Below are positions 1 through 13,157 of a stretch of DNA of 64,000 bases, one piece after another. Positions within the stretch are counted from its first letter, which is position 1; each line of letters starts with the position of its first letter. A program made the translations under genes and the position numbers. Below the pieces are notes generated by a model, which saw only the letters and a list, made by a program, of their open reading frames with translations, searched no databases and was not told the DNA's origin. This DNA is from Enemella evansiae (GTDB lineage Bacteria; Pseudomonadota; Alphaproteobacteria; Rhodobacterales; Rhodobacteraceae): positions 124,001-188,000 of the forward strand of contig JAFKDC010000005.1 in NCBI GenBank assembly GCA_017255395.1, given 5' to 3'.

Positions 1-2652
<2,652 letters not shown>

Positions 2653-2656
<4 letters not shown>

Positions 2657-4758
2657 GGGGTCTCTCCCGCGCAGACGAAGACGCAAAGCGAATGCGGCGC
2701 CACCTCGACCTGCGTGCCTTCGACCGAAACGCTGGCCTGCGCGTCGCGCGCGGTGTCGATCTCGTGCCGCCAGAAGCCCTTGACCGGCTTCGGCAGAGTC
2801 AGCACCGCCGCCTCGGGCGTGTTGTTGAAGGCGAGAAAGACCTCGTCGGTCGAGGCGTTGCCCGTGGCGCTTTCGCCAGAGCCGCGCAGGTGCAGGCAGA
2901 TGCGGCCCAGCGCCGGGTCCGACCAGTCGGCGGGCCGGTGGTCGAAGTCGCGCCATTCGACGTCGCGCAAGCCGTCCGCCGTCCGCTCCGCCCCGTGCAG
3001 GAAGGTCGTCTGCCGCAGGACCGGATGCGCCCGGCGCAGCGCGGAACAGGCGGCGGTGAAGGCGATCAGCCCCTCGTCCATCCGCTCCCAGTCGATCCAT
3101 GTGGTCGGGTTGTCCTGACAATAGGCGTTGTTGTTGCCGTCCTGCGTGTTGCCGCCCTCGTCCCCGCTGAGGATCATCGGCACCCCCTGCGAGACGAAGA
3201 CCGTCGCCAGAAGGTTGCGCACCCGCTGCCGCCGCGCGGCGAGGATGGCGGGATCGTCGGTCCGCCCCTCCACCCCGAAATTCTCGGAATAGTTGGCGTG
3301 GTGGCCGTCGCGGTTGCCCTCGCCGTTGGCGTGGTTGTGGCGCTCGGTGTAGGCGGCGCAATCGGCCAGCGTGTAGCCGTCGTGCGAGGCGGCGTAATTG
3401 ACCGAGGACCACGCCCGCCGCCCGCGCTTGTCGAACAATTCCGCCGTGCCCAGCAGCGCCGACCCCAGATCCTGCGCCGCATGGCGGTCGCGCCGCCAGA
3501 AACGGCGCACGGTGTCGCGGTACTTGTCGTTCCACTCGGCGAACTCGGGCGGGAACTGGCCAAGCTGGTAGCCGCCCGGCCCGATGTCCCAGGGCTCTGC
3601 GATCAGCTTCACCCCCGCCAGCACCGGGTCCTGCCTCAGCGCGTCGAGGAACCCGCCGCTGCGGTCAAAGCCATGCGCCTCGCGCGCGACGGTGGTGGCA
3701 AGGTCGAAGCGGAACCCGTCGACGCCCATGGCCTGCACCCAGAACCGCAGGCTGTCCATGACCAGCCGCAGCACCTGCGGGTGCGAGACGTTCAGCGTGT
3801 TCCCGGTGCCGGTGTCGTTGACGTAATAGCGCGGTTCTCCGGCGGCGAGGCGGTAGTAGCTGGCGTTGTCCAGCCCCCGGAAGGACAGCGTGGGGCCAAG
3901 GTGGTCGCCCTCGGCGGAGTGGTTGTAGACCACGTCCAGCAGCACCTCGATCCCTGCCGCATGGAAGCGGTCGACCATCTTGCGAAAGCCCGCCACGCCC
4001 TCGGGGCCGAAATAACGCGGCTCGGGCGCGAAGAAGCCCACGGTGTTGTAGCCCCAGTAGTTCACGAGGCTGCGCGAGAGAAGCGCGTCCTCGGACTTCA
4101 GCGCGTGGACGGGCAGCAATTCCACCGCCGTCACGCCCAGCCGGGTCAGGTGGTCCAGCATGGCGTCCGAGGCCATGCCGTCATAGGTGCCGCGCATCTC
4201 CTTCGGCACGCCGGGGTGGCGCATGGTGGCCCCCTTGACGTGGGCCTCGTAGATCAGCGTCTCGGACCAGTCGCGGCCCAGCCGGGTGGCGTCCATGGGA
4301 AAGGTCTCGGGGTCCGGGATCACCGACTTCGGCACATAGGGCGCGCTGTCCTGCCCGTCGAAGGACATATCGGCCCCGGCATTGCCGACCTTGTAGCCAT
4401 ACAGCGCGCGGTGGCGGATGAAGCCGCCCGCCATCTCACGTGTGTAGGGGTCGAGCAGCAGCTTGTTCGGGTTGAAGCGGTGGCCCCGGTCGGGCGTGTA
4501 GGGTCCGTCCACGCGAAAGCCGTAGAGCGTCCCCGGCGCCAGCCCCGGCACGTAGCCGTGCCACGTATCACCGCTGCGTTCGGGCAGGGGGACACGCGCC
4601 GTCTCTGTCTCGCCGTCCGGGGTGAAGAGGCAGAGGTCGACCCGCGTGCCATGCGCCGAGAAGACGGCGAAATTCGTGCCCTCGCCGTCGAAATGCGCGC
4701 CCATGCGGTGGGGCGTTCCGGGCCTGACCTCGGGGTTGACGCGGGTCTGCACGGTCAT
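2653..4758 (-). CDS. glgX: Glycogen debranching enzyme GlgX (isoamylase type)
   Basis: About 701 residues. Hydrolyses alpha-1,6 branches left after phosphorylase has trimmed glycogen. An N-terminal CBM48-like segment (GTNFAVFSAHG, about residues 26-36) precedes a GH13 barrel with DVVYNHSAEG, the nucleophile region GFRFDLATTVARE, the acid/base LIAEPWDIG and ASHDGYTLAD. Start ATG 4758 (MTVQTRVNPEV) overlaps the glgA stop (4755-4757) by ATGA. A longer open frame to 4809 exists but would run into glgA. The neighbours glgA and malQ make a glycogen-cycling role very likely. Confidence 0.94.
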
Positions 4759-6188
4759 GCCTGCAGGGCCGCGTAGAGGTCGGCATAGGCGCGGGCCGAG
4801 GTTTCCCACCCGACGGGCTGGCGCATGGCGGCGCGCTGCATCCCCTGCCAGAGCGTGCGGTCCGCGTAGGCCGCGCAGACCCGGCTGATCGCGTCCTCGA
4901 TCCCCTGCCGGCTGACGGTATCGAGCACGAAGCCCGTGGCCACCCCCACCGCCAGAGCGGCGGCATTGGCGTCGATCACCGTATCGGCAAGGCCCCCGGT
5001 GCGCGCGACCACCGGCAGGGTGCCGTAGCGCAGCCCGTAAAGCTGGGTCAGGCCGCAGGGTTCGAACCGCGAGGGGATCAGGATGGCGTCCGACCCGCCC
5101 TGCAACAGGTGCGAAAACACCTCGTCATAGCCGATCTGCACCCCGACCCGGCCCGGGAACTGCCGGGCAGCGCGGGTACAGGCCTCTTCCAGCGCGGGCT
5201 CGCCCGAGCCCAGCAGCGCCAGTTGCGCGCCCTCGGCCATCAGATGCGGGATCGCCTCGGTCAGCGTGTCGAGGCCCTTCTGCCCGGTCAGGCGGCTGAT
5301 GACGCAAAAGAGCGGCCCCTCACCCGGCTCCAGCCCCAGACGCGCGGCGATCTCGGCGCGGTTCTCGGCCTTGCGGGCCAGCGTCCGGGCGTCGAAGGTC
5401 CGCGCCAGCGCCTCATCCGCAGAGGGGTTCCATGCGCCGGTGTCGATGCCGTTCAGGATGCCGGTCAGATCGGCGGCGCGGGCCTGCAACACCCCCTCCA
5501 GCCCCATGCCGAATTCGGGCGTCAGTATCTCGCGCGCGTAGGTGGGGCTGACGGTGGTCACCGCGTCGGCATAGACCAGCCCCGCCTTCAGGAAGGACAG
5601 GTCGCCGTAATATTCGAGCCCCTCGGAATGGAACCAGTCGTCGCGCAACCCAAGCTCGCCCAGCACATGCGGGCCAAAGCGGCCCTGAAAGGCGATGTTG
5701 TGGATGGTCAGCACCGACTTGGGCACGGCGCGGCCCGCCTGCTTCAGGTAGACCGGCGCCAGCCCTGCCTGCCAGTCGTGGGCGTGCAGCACCTCGGGTT
5801 TCCAGCCCGCCAGCCCGTCGAAGCAGATCCGCGCCGCCGCCTGCGCCAGCGCGCCGAAGCGCAGGTGGTTGTCGGCCCAGTCGCGCCCGTCGGGACCGGT
5901 GTAGGGATTGCCCGCGCGGTCATAGAGCTGCGGTGCATCCAGAAGCAGCAGCGTCAGCCCCTGCGCCTGAACCTGCACCAGCCGCCCCGGCCCGCCGGGC
6001 AGGTCGTCGAACCGCGCCACCTCTTCGCCCTGCGGCAGCAGCGGGAACAGCCCCGGATAGGCGGGCAGCATCACCCGCGCGTCCAGCCCCAAGGGCGCAA
6101 GCGCCCCGGGCAGGGCGCCCACCACGTCCGCAAGGCCCCCCGTCTTGACGAAGGGCGCGCATTCCGAGGTGACCATCAGGACGTTCAT
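4755..6188 (-). CDS. glgA: Glycogen synthase, ADP-glucose dependent
   Basis: A GT5 glycosyltransferase of 477 residues that extends alpha-1,4-glucan from ADP-glucose. The N-terminal KTGGLADVVGALP (about residues 15-27) is the family's ADP-glucose-binding signature. Other family markers are HAHDWQAGL in the middle and PSRFEPCGLTQLYGLRYG near the C-terminus, which contains the conserved Glu of the nucleotide-sugar site. Start ATG 6188 lies 6 bp after the glgC stop. Length and motifs are normal for bacterial GlgA. Confidence 0.96.
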   Translation of the reverse strand: MNVLMVTSECAPFVKTGGLADVVGALPGALAPLGLDARVMLPAYPGLFPLLPQGEEVARFDDLPGGPGRLVQVQAQGLTLLLLDAPQLYDRAGNPYTGPDGRDWADNHLRFGALAQAAARICFDGLAGWKPEVLHAHDWQAGLAPVYLKQAGRAVPKSVLTIHNIAFQGRFGPHVLGELGLRDDWFHSEGLEYYGDLSFLKAGLVYADAVTTVSPTYAREILTPEFGMGLEGVLQARAADLTGILNGIDTGAWNPSADEALARTFDARTLARKAENRAEIAARLGLEPGEGPLFCVISRLTGQKGLDTLTEAIPHLMAEGAQLALLGSGEPALEEACTRAARQFPGRVGVQIGYDEVFSHLLQGGSDAILIPSRFEPCGLTQLYGLRYGTLPVVARTGGLADTVIDANAAALAVGVATGFVLDTVSRQGIEDAISRVCAAYADRTLWQGMQRAAMRQPVGWETSARAYADLYAALQA

Positions 6189-6194
6189 GCGGTT

Positions 6195-7451
6195 CTATCC
6201 CAGCTTGTCGATCATGCTTTGCGTGATGAGGCATATGCCGTTTTCGGTCCGGCGGAAACGCTTTGCATCCAGCTTGGGGTCTTCGCCCACGATCAGCCCC
6301 GGCGGGATCTTCACGCCCCGGTCGATGATCGCGTTCTTGATATAGGCGCGCCGCCCGACCTCGGCATAGGGCAGCGCCACCACCCCCTCGAGCTGCGAGA
6401 AGGAATGCGTCTTCACGCCTGTGAACAGCAGGCAGCGATAAAGCGACGAGCCCGAGACGATGCAGCCGCCCGAGACCATCGAGGACACCGCCTGCCCGCG
6501 CCGGCCCTCTTCGTTGTGGATAAACTTGGCGGGCGCCGTCAGTTCGGAATAGGTCCAGATCGGCCAGTCGGTCGCATAGATGTCCAGCTTGGGCTCGAAG
6601 TCGGTCAGGTCGATATTGGCCTTCCAGTAGGCGTCGATGGTGCCGACGTCGCGCCAGTAGGGCTCTTTCTCCAGACCCGACATCACGCAGGAGCGCCCGA
6701 AGGGATGCGCATAGGCGCCGCCCTCGGCCACGATCGCGGGGATTATGTTCTTGCCGAAGTCATGCTCGGACTCCGGTTCCTCTGCATCCGCTTCGAGCAA
6801 GCCATAAAGGTATTCCGCGTCGAAGACGTAGATCCCCATGCTGGCCAGCGACCGCGTGTCATCGCCCGGCATGGTCGGCGGATCGGCCGGCTTTTCGACG
6901 AATTCGAGGATCTTGTCGGTCGCGTCCACGCCCATGACGCCAAAGCCGGTAGCCTCTTCCTTGGGCACCTCGATGCAGCCCACCGTGACCTTGGCCCCGG
7001 TCGAGACGTGCTGCTCGATCATGAAGGAGTAATCCTGCTTGTAGATGTGGTCGCCTGCGAGGATCAGGATGTATTTCGGCCCGTAGCCGCGAATGATCGA
7101 CAGGTTTTGCGTGACCGCGTCCGCTGTGCCCTTGTACCAGTTGGTCTCGTCGATCATCTGCGACGCGGGCAGGATATCCAGCCCCTCGTTGCGCTCGGCC
7201 CGGAAGAAGGACCAGCCGCGTTGCAGGTGGCGGATCAGGCTGTGCGCCTTGTACTGCGTGGCCACCCCGATCCGGCGGATGCCGGAGTTCACCGCGTTCG
7301 ACAGCGCGAAGTCGATGATCCGCGTCTTGCCGCCGAAATAGACGGCGGGTTTCGCGCGGATGTCTGTCATCTCTTTCAGGCGGCTGCCGCGCCCGCCCGC
7401 AAGGACATAGGCCATGGTCTGCTGCGCCAGACTGAATCTGTCTTGTTGCAT
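6195..7451 (-). CDS. glgC: Glucose-1-phosphate adenylyltransferase
   Basis: 418 residues. Makes ADP-glucose from glucose 1-phosphate and ATP, the committed and usually allosterically regulated step of glycogen synthesis. The N-terminus contains [15 protein letters not shown] (nucleotide-binding loop), followed by [26 protein letters not shown]-like and [18 protein letters not shown] segments are also typical. A GGGGAGG Shine-Dalgarno sequence precedes ATG 7451, supporting this start. It lies between glgB (29 bp gap) and glgA (6 bp gap). Confidence 0.96.
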   Translation of the reverse strand: MQQDRFSLAQQTMAYVLAGGRGSRLKEMTDIRAKPAVYFGGKTRIIDFALSNAVNSGIRRIGVATQYKAHSLIRHLQRGWSFFRAERNEGLDILPASQMIDETNWYKGTADAVTQNLSIIRGYGPKYILILAGDHIYKQDYSFMIEQHVSTGAKVTVGCIEVPKEEATGFGVMGVDATDKILEFVEKPADPPTMPGDDTRSLASMGIYVFDAEYLYGLLEADAEEPESEHDFGKNIIPAIVAEGGAYAHPFGRSCVMSGLEKEPYWRDVGTIDAYWKANIDLTDFEPKLDIYATDWPIWTYSELTAPAKFIHNEEGRRGQAVSSMVSGGCIVSGSSLYRCLLFTGVKTHSFSQLEGVVALPYAEVGRRAYIKNAIIDRGVKIPPGLIVGEDPKLDAKRFRRTENGICLITQSMIDKLG

Positions 7452-7480
7452 TCTATCCTCCCCTTATCCCTGTTCCGCCC

Positions 7481-9676
7481 TCACCCCTGCGACAGTTCGA
7501 AAAAGACTGTGGCAAGCGGCGGGACGGTCATTTCAAGCGAGTGGTCGCAACCATGCGCGGGCACCGGGTCGGATACCCGCCCGCCGCCGTTGCCCTGGTT
7601 GCTGCCGCCATAACCCTCGGCATCGGTGTTCAGCCTCTCGACCCAGTAGCCGGGGCGCGGCACGCCGATCCTGTAGCCGGTCCGTGTCACCGGCGTGAAA
7701 TTCGCGACGACCAGCACCGGGGCGCTGCCCTCGGCGCCCTCGCGCAGCCAGACAAAGATCGAATCGCTGGCATTACCGCCGTCGATCCAGCGGAAGCCCT
7801 CGGGCTTGCTGTCCTTCTCGTAGAGCGCGGGCGTCGCCCGGTAGAGCGCGTTCAGATCGCGGACGAGGTTTTGCATGCCCTTGTGGCTGCCATACTCCAG
7901 CAGGTGCCAGTCGAGGCTGCTTTCGTGGTTCCACTCGCGCGGCTGGGCGAATTCCCCGCCCATGAAAAGCAGCTTCTTGCCCGGATGCCCCCACATGAAG
8001 CCGAAATAGGCGCGCAGGTTGGCAAAGCGCTGCCAGTCGTCGCCGGGCATCCGCCCCAGCAGGCTGCCCTTGCCGTGCACCACCTCGTCATGGCTCAGCG
8101 GCAGGACGAAGTTCTCGGAGAAGGCGTAGTGCAGCCCGAAGGTCATCTTGTCGTGGTGATATTTGCGGTTGATCGGGTCCTCGGTCATGTACCGCAGGGT
8201 GTCGTTCATCCACCCCATGTTCCACTTGAAGCCGAAGCCCAGCCCATCGTGATCCGTGGGCGCCGAAACGCCCGGAAAGGCGGTGCTTTCCTCGGCGATG
8301 GTCATGATGTCGGGACAGGCCGCGTAGACCTGTTCGTTCATCTGCCGCAGAAAGCTGATCGCTTCGAGGTTCTCACGCCCGCCGTGCTCGTTGGGCACCC
8401 ACTCGCCCTCTTTGCGAGAGTAGTCGCGGTAGAGCATCGAGGCCACGGCATCCACCCGCAGCCCGTCGATGTGGTATTCCTCGGCCCAGAACCTGGCGTT
8501 GGAAATCAGGAAGTTGCGCACCTCGGTCCGGCCGTAGTTGTAGACCAGCGTGTTCCAGTCCGGGTGGTAGCCCTCTTTCGGGTCGGCGTGTTCGTAAAGC
8601 GCGGTGCCGTCGAACCGCGCCAGCCCGTGGGCGTCGGAGGGGAAGTGCCCCGGCACCCAGTCGATGATGACCCCCAGCCCTGCCGCATGGGCCGCGTCCA
8701 CCATGGCGCGAAAGTCCTCGGGCGTGCCAAAGCGCGAGGTCGGCGCATAAAGGCCCACCGGCTGATAGCCCCAGGAGCCGCCGAAGGGATATTCCGAGAT
8801 CGGCGTCAGCTCGATGTGGGTAAAGCCCATGTCGGCGGCGTAGCCCACCAGTTGCTCGGCGTGTTCGCGGTAGGTCAGCGGGCGGTTGTCGTCCTCGGGC
8901 ACCCGCCGCCAGCTTTCGAGGTGCACCTCGTAGACCGAGATCGGCTTGTCGATGCGATGCGCGTCGGCGCGCCGCCCCATCCAGTCGCCGTCCTGCCAGT
9001 CGTGGCCCGCCAGCCCGCGCACCACCGAGGCGGTCGCGGGCGGCAGTTCGGCGCCAAAGCCCACCGGGTCGGCCTTCAGCGGCAGGACCTCGCCCGAGGC
9101 ACCGAGCAGTTCGTATTTGTAGACCGTGCCCTCGCCCAGATCGGGGATGAAGATCTCGTGCACGCCGGTCTGGCCGCGCCGCCGCATGACGTGCCGCCGT
9201 CCGTCCCAGCCGTTGAAATCCCCCACGACCGACACCCGCCGCGCGTTCGGCGCCCAGACGGCGAAATGCACGCCGCTGACGCCCTCGTGCGTGCGGACAT
9301 GGGCACCCAGCGCGTCCCAGAGGCTGCCATGCGTGCCCTCGCCCAGCAGGTATTCGTCGACCTCGCCCAGCACGGGGCCAAAGGCGTAGGGGTCGCGCTC
9401 ATCCCATGTGTCCGCCCCCCGGGTGAAGCGCAGCCGGTAGGGGAACGGGGTCTTGCGGCGCGGGATCGGGCCCGCGAACAGGCCATCCGACACCGGCTCC
9501 AACGTGGCAACCCGCTTGCCATTGGCGTCCAGCACCTGCGCGCCTTCGGCGCCGGGGCGAAAGACGCGGGCGACCAGCGTGCCGTCCGGCTGCCCATGCA
9601 ACCCCAGAACCGAGAAGGGGTCGCCGTGGCGGCCCGACGTGATCTCGTCGGCGGTTCCGGGGTCGATGAGTGTCAT
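7481..9676 (-). CDS. glgB: 1,4-alpha-glucan branching enzyme
   Basis: About 731 residues, GH13. Introduces alpha-1,6 branches into glycogen. The start is put at ATG 9676 ([18 protein letters not shown]), which overlaps the glgP stop by ATGA. An N-terminal CBM48 region with [20 protein letters not shown] is followed by the catalytic barrel with [20 protein letters not shown] (nucleophile Asp), the MTIAEEST acid/base region and [20 protein letters not shown], a diagnostic branching-enzyme block. Normal length for a two-N-domain GlgB. Confidence 0.96.
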   Translation of the reverse strand: MTLIDPGTADEITSGRHGDPFSVLGLHGQPDGTLVARVFRPGAEGAQVLDANGKRVATLEPVSDGLFAGPIPRRKTPFPYRLRFTRGADTWDERDPYAFGPVLGEVDEYLLGEGTHGSLWDALGAHVRTHEGVSGVHFAVWAPNARRVSVVGDFNGWDGRRHVMRRRGQTGVHEIFIPDLGEGTVYKYELLGASGEVLPLKADPVGFGAELPPATASVVRGLAGHDWQDGDWMGRRADAHRIDKPISVYEVHLESWRRVPEDDNRPLTYREHAEQLVGYAADMGFTHIELTPISEYPFGGSWGYQPVGLYAPTSRFGTPEDFRAMVDAAHAAGLGVIIDWVPGHFPSDAHGLARFDGTALYEHADPKEGYHPDWNTLVYNYGRTEVRNFLISNARFWAEEYHIDGLRVDAVASMLYRDYSRKEGEWVPNEHGGRENLEAISFLRQMNEQVYAACPDIMTIAEESTAFPGVSAPTDHDGLGFGFKWNMGWMNDTLRYMTEDPINRKYHHDKMTFGLHYAFSENFVLPLSHDEVVHGKGSLLGRMPGDDWQRFANLRAYFGFMWGHPGKKLLFMGGEFAQPREWNHESSLDWHLLEYGSHKGMQNLVRDLNALYRATPALYEKDSKPEGFRWIDGGNASDSIFVWLREGAEGSAPVLVVANFTPVTRTGYRIGVPRPGYWVERLNTDAEGYGGSNQGNGGGRVSDPVPAHGCDHSLEMTVPPLATVFFELSQG

Positions 9677-12051
9677 CCGGTCTTCTCCAGTGTCGTGGCA
9701 TCCGCCGGGCCGACATCCCAGATGTCGCGGGCGTAGCCCTGTATCGTGCGGTCGGACGAGAACCAGCCCATGCCCGCGGTGTTGGCCAGCGCCATGGCGG
9801 CCCATGCGTCGCGGTGGCCAAAAGCCTCGTCCGCGCGGCGCTGGGTGTCATAGTAATTGTCGAAGTCCAGCGAGACGCAGAAATAGTCGTGATCCCAGAG
9901 GTTCCCGACGAACCCGTGGTAGCGCGAGGCATCCCCGGGCGAGAACCGCCCCTCGGCGATCTGTTGCAGCACGCGCTGCATCCGGGGGCTTTGCTCGATG
10001 GTGGCGCGGGCGAAGCCGGGCTGCTTGCGCGCCTCCATGATCTCTTGCGCCGTCAGGCCGAAGAGGAAGAAGTTTTCGGCCCCCACATGCTCGCGGATCT
10101 CGACGTTGGCGCCGTCCAGCGTTCCGATGGTCAGCGCGCCGTTCAGGGCGAACTTCATGTTGCCGGTGCCCGAAGCCTCCTTGCCGGCGGTGGAGATCTG
10201 TTCCGACAGGTCGGCGGCGGGGATCAGCAGTTCCGCCATGGTGACGTTGTAGTTGGGCGGGTAGACGATCTGCAGCAGGTCCTTGGTTGTCGGATCGTTG
10301 TTGATGACCGTGGCGACATCGTTGATCAGGTGAATGATCTCCTTGGCGACATGATAGCCGGGCGCGGCCTTGCCGCCGAAGATCTTGACGCGCGGCTGCC
10401 AGCCCGCGCCGGGGTTGGCCTTCATCTCGTTCCACAACGCGATGGTCTCGAGAATGTTCATGTGCTGGCGCTTGTATTCGTGAATGCGCTTGATCTGCAC
10501 GTCGAACATGGCGTAGGGGTCTATGCTCTGCCCCAGCGTCTGCTGAACCCAGTTCGACAGGCGCTCCTTGTTGTGGCGCTTGGCGGCCATGAAGTCCGAC
10601 AGGAAGGCGGCGTCGCCGGTCCGGTCCTTCAGCGCCTTCAACTGCTCCAGATCCGCGACCCAGCCGTCGCCGATGGCGCCCGTGATCAGGCTGGACAGCG
10701 CCGGGTTGCAGGTGTGCAGCCAGCGGCGCGGCGTGATGCCGTTCGTCTGGTTGATGATCCGCGTCGGGTGGATGCGGTGCAGATCGGAAAACAACGTCTG
10801 CTTGACCAGATCGGTGTGCAGCGCCGAGACCCCGTTGACCTTGTGCGCCATGATGAAGGCCAGCTCCCCCATCTGTACGTTGCCATGGTCGAGTATGCGC
10901 GGGCTGCCCGCGAATTCCGCCTGCTGGCTCGCCTCGATCTCTCGGATGATCTCCAGATGCCGGGGCAGGACGCGACCGAACAGCCACTCGGGCCAGCGCT
11001 CCAGCGCCTCGGGCAGAAGCGTGTGGTTGGTATAGCCAAGGCAGCGGCGGGCGAGGTCGATGGCCTCTCCCATCTCCAGCCCGTGGACGTCGACCAGCAG
11101 GCGCACCAGTTCCGGCCCGGCGATGGCGGGGTGGGTATCGTTAAGCTGGATCGCCGCAGCCTCGTCCAGTCTGCGGATGTCGTCATGGGTGACGAGAAAG
11201 CGCCGGATCAGGTCCTGAATCGAGGCGGCGGTGAAGAAATACTCCTGCTTCAGCCGCAACTCCTTGCCGGTCTCGGTGGTGTCGTCGGGGTAGAGCACGC
11301 GGCAGATGGTGCGGGCCAGCGCCTCTGACCGGCTGGCCGACAGGTAGTCGCCCCGGTTGAACGAGGCGAGGTCGAAGACCTTGACCGGCAGCGCCGACCA
11401 CAGCCGCAGCGTGTTGCCCCAGCGCCCCTGCCAGCCGATCACCGGCGTGTCGTGGGCGGTGGCAAAGACTGTCTCGTGCGGGTGCCAGTGGGCGCGGCCA
11501 TCGTGGTGCTCGACGTGGCCGCCGAAGGTGATGGAATACTGCACCTCGGGGCGCTCGAACTCCCATGCGTGTTTCTGGCTCAGCCATGTCTCGGGCTTCT
11601 CGATCTGCTGGCCGTCGACGAAATCCTGCTCGAAGAGCCCGTGTTCGTAGCGGATGCCATAGCCCATCGCCGGAATGCCCAGCGTCGCGAGGCTGTCCAT
11701 GAAGCAGGCCGCCAGCCGCCCCAGTCCGCCGTTGCCCAGCGCCGCGTCGGGCTCGTCGCGGACCAGCGTGTCGAAGTCCTGCCCAAGTTCGGCCAGCGCC
11801 GCGCGCGCCTCTTCGGTGGCGCCGAGGTTGGCGGCCATGTCCTCGACCAGACGCCCGATCAGGAATTCCATCGACAGGTAGTAGACCCGCTTCGCCCTGC
11901 GCGTGTAGGTCGTCTGCGTCGAGGGAATCCAGTGATCGACGGCCCGGTCGCGCAGCGCGTGGGACAGCGCCATGCGCCAGTCGTAGACCGAGGAATGGCT
12001 GGCGTCCTTGCCAAGGCCATAGCGAAGATGGGCGAGGATAGCATCTTTCAT
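9673..12051 (-). CDS. glgP: Glycogen/starch/alpha-glucan phosphorylase
   Basis: About 792 residues, GT35. Phosphorolyses glycogen to glucose 1-phosphate. The PLP-binding region [20 protein letters not shown] carries the Schiff-base lysine, and [12 protein letters not shown] is a conserved substrate-site block. The frame is open to 12126; I chose ATG 12051 ([12 protein letters not shown]) because the earlier residues look unlike the family. It is the first gene of the glycogen operon, so degradation and synthesis genes are co-transcribed. A LacI-type palindrome lies 77-90 bp upstream of the start. Confidence 0.94.
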   Translation of the reverse strand: MKDAILAHLRYGLGKDASHSSVYDWRMALSHALRDRAVDHWIPSTQTTYTRRAKRVYYLSMEFLIGRLVEDMAANLGATEEARAALAELGQDFDTLVRDEPDAALGNGGLGRLAACFMDSLATLGIPAMGYGIRYEHGLFEQDFVDGQQIEKPETWLSQKHAWEFERPEVQYSITFGGHVEHHDGRAHWHPHETVFATAHDTPVIGWQGRWGNTLRLWSALPVKVFDLASFNRGDYLSASRSEALARTICRVLYPDDTTETGKELRLKQEYFFTAASIQDLIRRFLVTHDDIRRLDEAAAIQLNDTHPAIAGPELVRLLVDVHGLEMGEAIDLARRCLGYTNHTLLPEALERWPEWLFGRVLPRHLEIIREIEASQQAEFAGSPRILDHGNVQMGELAFIMAHKVNGVSALHTDLVKQTLFSDLHRIHPTRIINQTNGITPRRWLHTCNPALSSLITGAIGDGWVADLEQLKALKDRTGDAAFLSDFMAAKRHNKERLSNWVQQTLGQSIDPYAMFDVQIKRIHEYKRQHMNILETIALWNEMKANPGAGWQPRVKIFGGKAAPGYHVAKEIIHLINDVATVINNDPTTKDLLQIVYPPNYNVTMAELLIPAADLSEQISTAGKEASGTGNMKFALNGALTIGTLDGANVEIREHVGAENFFLFGLTAQEIMEARKQPGFARATIEQSPRMQRVLQQIAEGRFSPGDASRYHGFVGNLWDHDYFCVSLDFDNYYDTQRRADEAFGHRDAWAAMALANTAGMGWFSSDRTIQGYARDIWDVGPADATTLEKTG

Positions 12052-12127
12052 GACAGGCGTCCCGTGGCTTGCGATTCCCCCCACATCAGCACCGGGGCAC
12101 GGACCGCACAAGTCCGCCCCTCTCATC

Positions 12128-12141
12128 TGTTAACGCTAACA
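12128..12141. promoter_or_regulatory. LacI-family-type operator upstream of glgP
   Basis: TGTTAACGCTAACA: outer arms TGTTA/TAACA are exactly complementary around a CG-centred core. It sits in the 213-bp gap upstream of the first glycogen gene. A close relative (TTAGCGCTAACA) lies at 28485-28496 between deoR and fbp. LacI-type regulators commonly bind sites of this form. The regulator is not encoded in the window. Confidence 0.5.
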
Positions 12142-12170
12142 TCGCAGTGTTGCGCATTTGGCAAGTCTGC

Positions 12171-12217
12171 GCGGGGGCCAGCCCCCGCACCCCCGGAGTA
12201 TTTGCCCAGAGAAGAAG
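12171..12217 (-). repeat. 3'-end element, copy 1: hairpin plus CAAATACTCCGGGGG
   Basis: Read on the minus strand, downstream of frcA, the element is TTCTTCTC, then a CAAATACTCCGGGGG block, then a GC-rich hairpin (arms 12171-12178 and 12181-12188). A second copy lies at 44199-44258 downstream of the tup regulator gene in that gene's direction. The shared order (TTCTTCT, CAAATAYYCCGGGG, hairpin) and placement after stop codons suggest a dispersed terminator or mRNA-end element. Confidence 0.55.
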
Positions 12218-12264
12218 CAGGATGGAAAAGACCCGCGCCCCGGCGTGGGAGGCGGGCGTGCGGG

Positions 12265-13065
12265 TCATGCCGCCCTGGGGGTCAGTTGCTGTTCCTCGAC
12301 GGGGGGCGGTTCCTGCGCGCCGGTCATGATCGCCACGGCATCCGACATGGTGATCTTCTTCGGGTCGACCACCGCGTGGCGCTTGCCCAGCCGGTGAATG
12401 TGGACGCGGTCCGCCACCTCGAAGACATGCGGCATGTTGTGGCTGATCAGGATGATCGGGATGCCCTTGGCCCGCACGTCCTGGATCAGTTCCAGCACGC
12501 GGCGGCTTTCCTTGACCCCCAGCGCGGCGGTCGGCTCGTCCATGATGATGAACTTCTTGGCGAAGGCCGCGGCGCGGGCCACGGCGACGCCCTGCCGCTG
12601 CCCGCCCGAAAGCGTCTCGACCGCCTGATTGATCGACTGCACCGTCATCAGGCCCAGTTCGGTCAGCTTGTCGCGGGCGAATTTCTCCATCGCCTTCTTG
12701 TCGAGCTGGCGGAAGACCGTGCCCATGATGCCGGGTTTGCGCAGCTCTCGGCCCGCAAACATGTTGTCCGCGATGGAGAGCGCGGGCGACAGGGCGAGCT
12801 GCTGGTAGACGATTTCGATCCCCATCTCGCGGGCCTGCAACGGCGAGGAGAAATGCACCGGCTTGCCCTCGATCACGATCTCGCCCTCGTCGGGCTGGAC
12901 GGCGCCGCAGATCGCCTTGACGATCGACGACTTGCCCGCCCCGTTGTCCCCGATCACCGCCAGTACCTCGCCGGGGTAGAGGTCGAAGTCCGAATGGTCG
13001 ATGGCGGTGACATGGCCGTATCGCTTGACGATGCCACGGCCCTGAACGACGGGTTGAACGCTCAT
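12265..13065 (-). CDS. frcA: Sugar ABC transporter ATP-binding protein, FrcA-like
   Basis: About 266 residues, a single ABC ATPase domain. Powers uptake through the adjacent permease. Walker A GDNGAGKS (about residues 38-45), signature LSGGQRQGVAVARA, and Walker B FIIMDEPTAAL are all present. The short single-domain form is typical of fructose-type (Frc) importers, unlike the tandem-domain RbsA type. Start ATG 13065 overlaps by ATGA the stop of a 31-codon open frame that bridges to frcC. Substrate (fructose, possibly mannose or ribose) is inferred from similarity of the whole locus to rhizobial frcBCA. Confidence 0.85.
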   Translation of the reverse strand: MSVQPVVQGRGIVKRYGHVTAIDHSDFDLYPGEVLAVIGDNGAGKSSIVKAICGAVQPDEGEIVIEGKPVHFSSPLQAREMGIEIVYQQLALSPALSIADNMFAGRELRKPGIMGTVFRQLDKKAMEKFARDKLTELGLMTVQSINQAVETLSGGQRQGVAVARAAAFAKKFIIMDEPTAALGVKESRRVLELIQDVRAKGIPIILISHNMPHVFEVADRVHIHRLGKRHAVVDPKKITMSDAVAIMTGAQEPPPVEEQQLTPRAA

Positions 13066-13157
13066 GCCGATGCCTTTCTGATCAAAAGCGGCAGTGCCGC
13101 GGTCCACTGGAGGCCGGGCGCGATCCCGACGGGCGGCTGGGATGCGGGCCGGGTCAT
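13062..13157 (-). CDS. Possible 31-residue bridging ORF between frcC and frcA
   Basis: ATG 13157 overlaps the frcC stop by ATGA, and its own stop overlaps the frcA start by ATGA. The frame (MTRPASQPPVGIAPG... ending LLIRKASA) therefore couples the two genes exactly. Its last 24 nt closely repeat the 3' end of frcC, which ends WIRKASA, so it probably arose by a local duplication. No domain is recognisable. It may be a translated leader that carries ribosomes to frcA, or an untranslated relic. Confidence 0.35.
   Translation of the reverse strand: MTRPASQPPVGIAPGLQWTAALPLLIRKASA

Noticed and set aside
5109-7613. An 834-codon plus-strand frame opposite glgA/glgC
   Set aside because: Same artefact: composition bias opposite two firmly identified genes, with no start context or domain.
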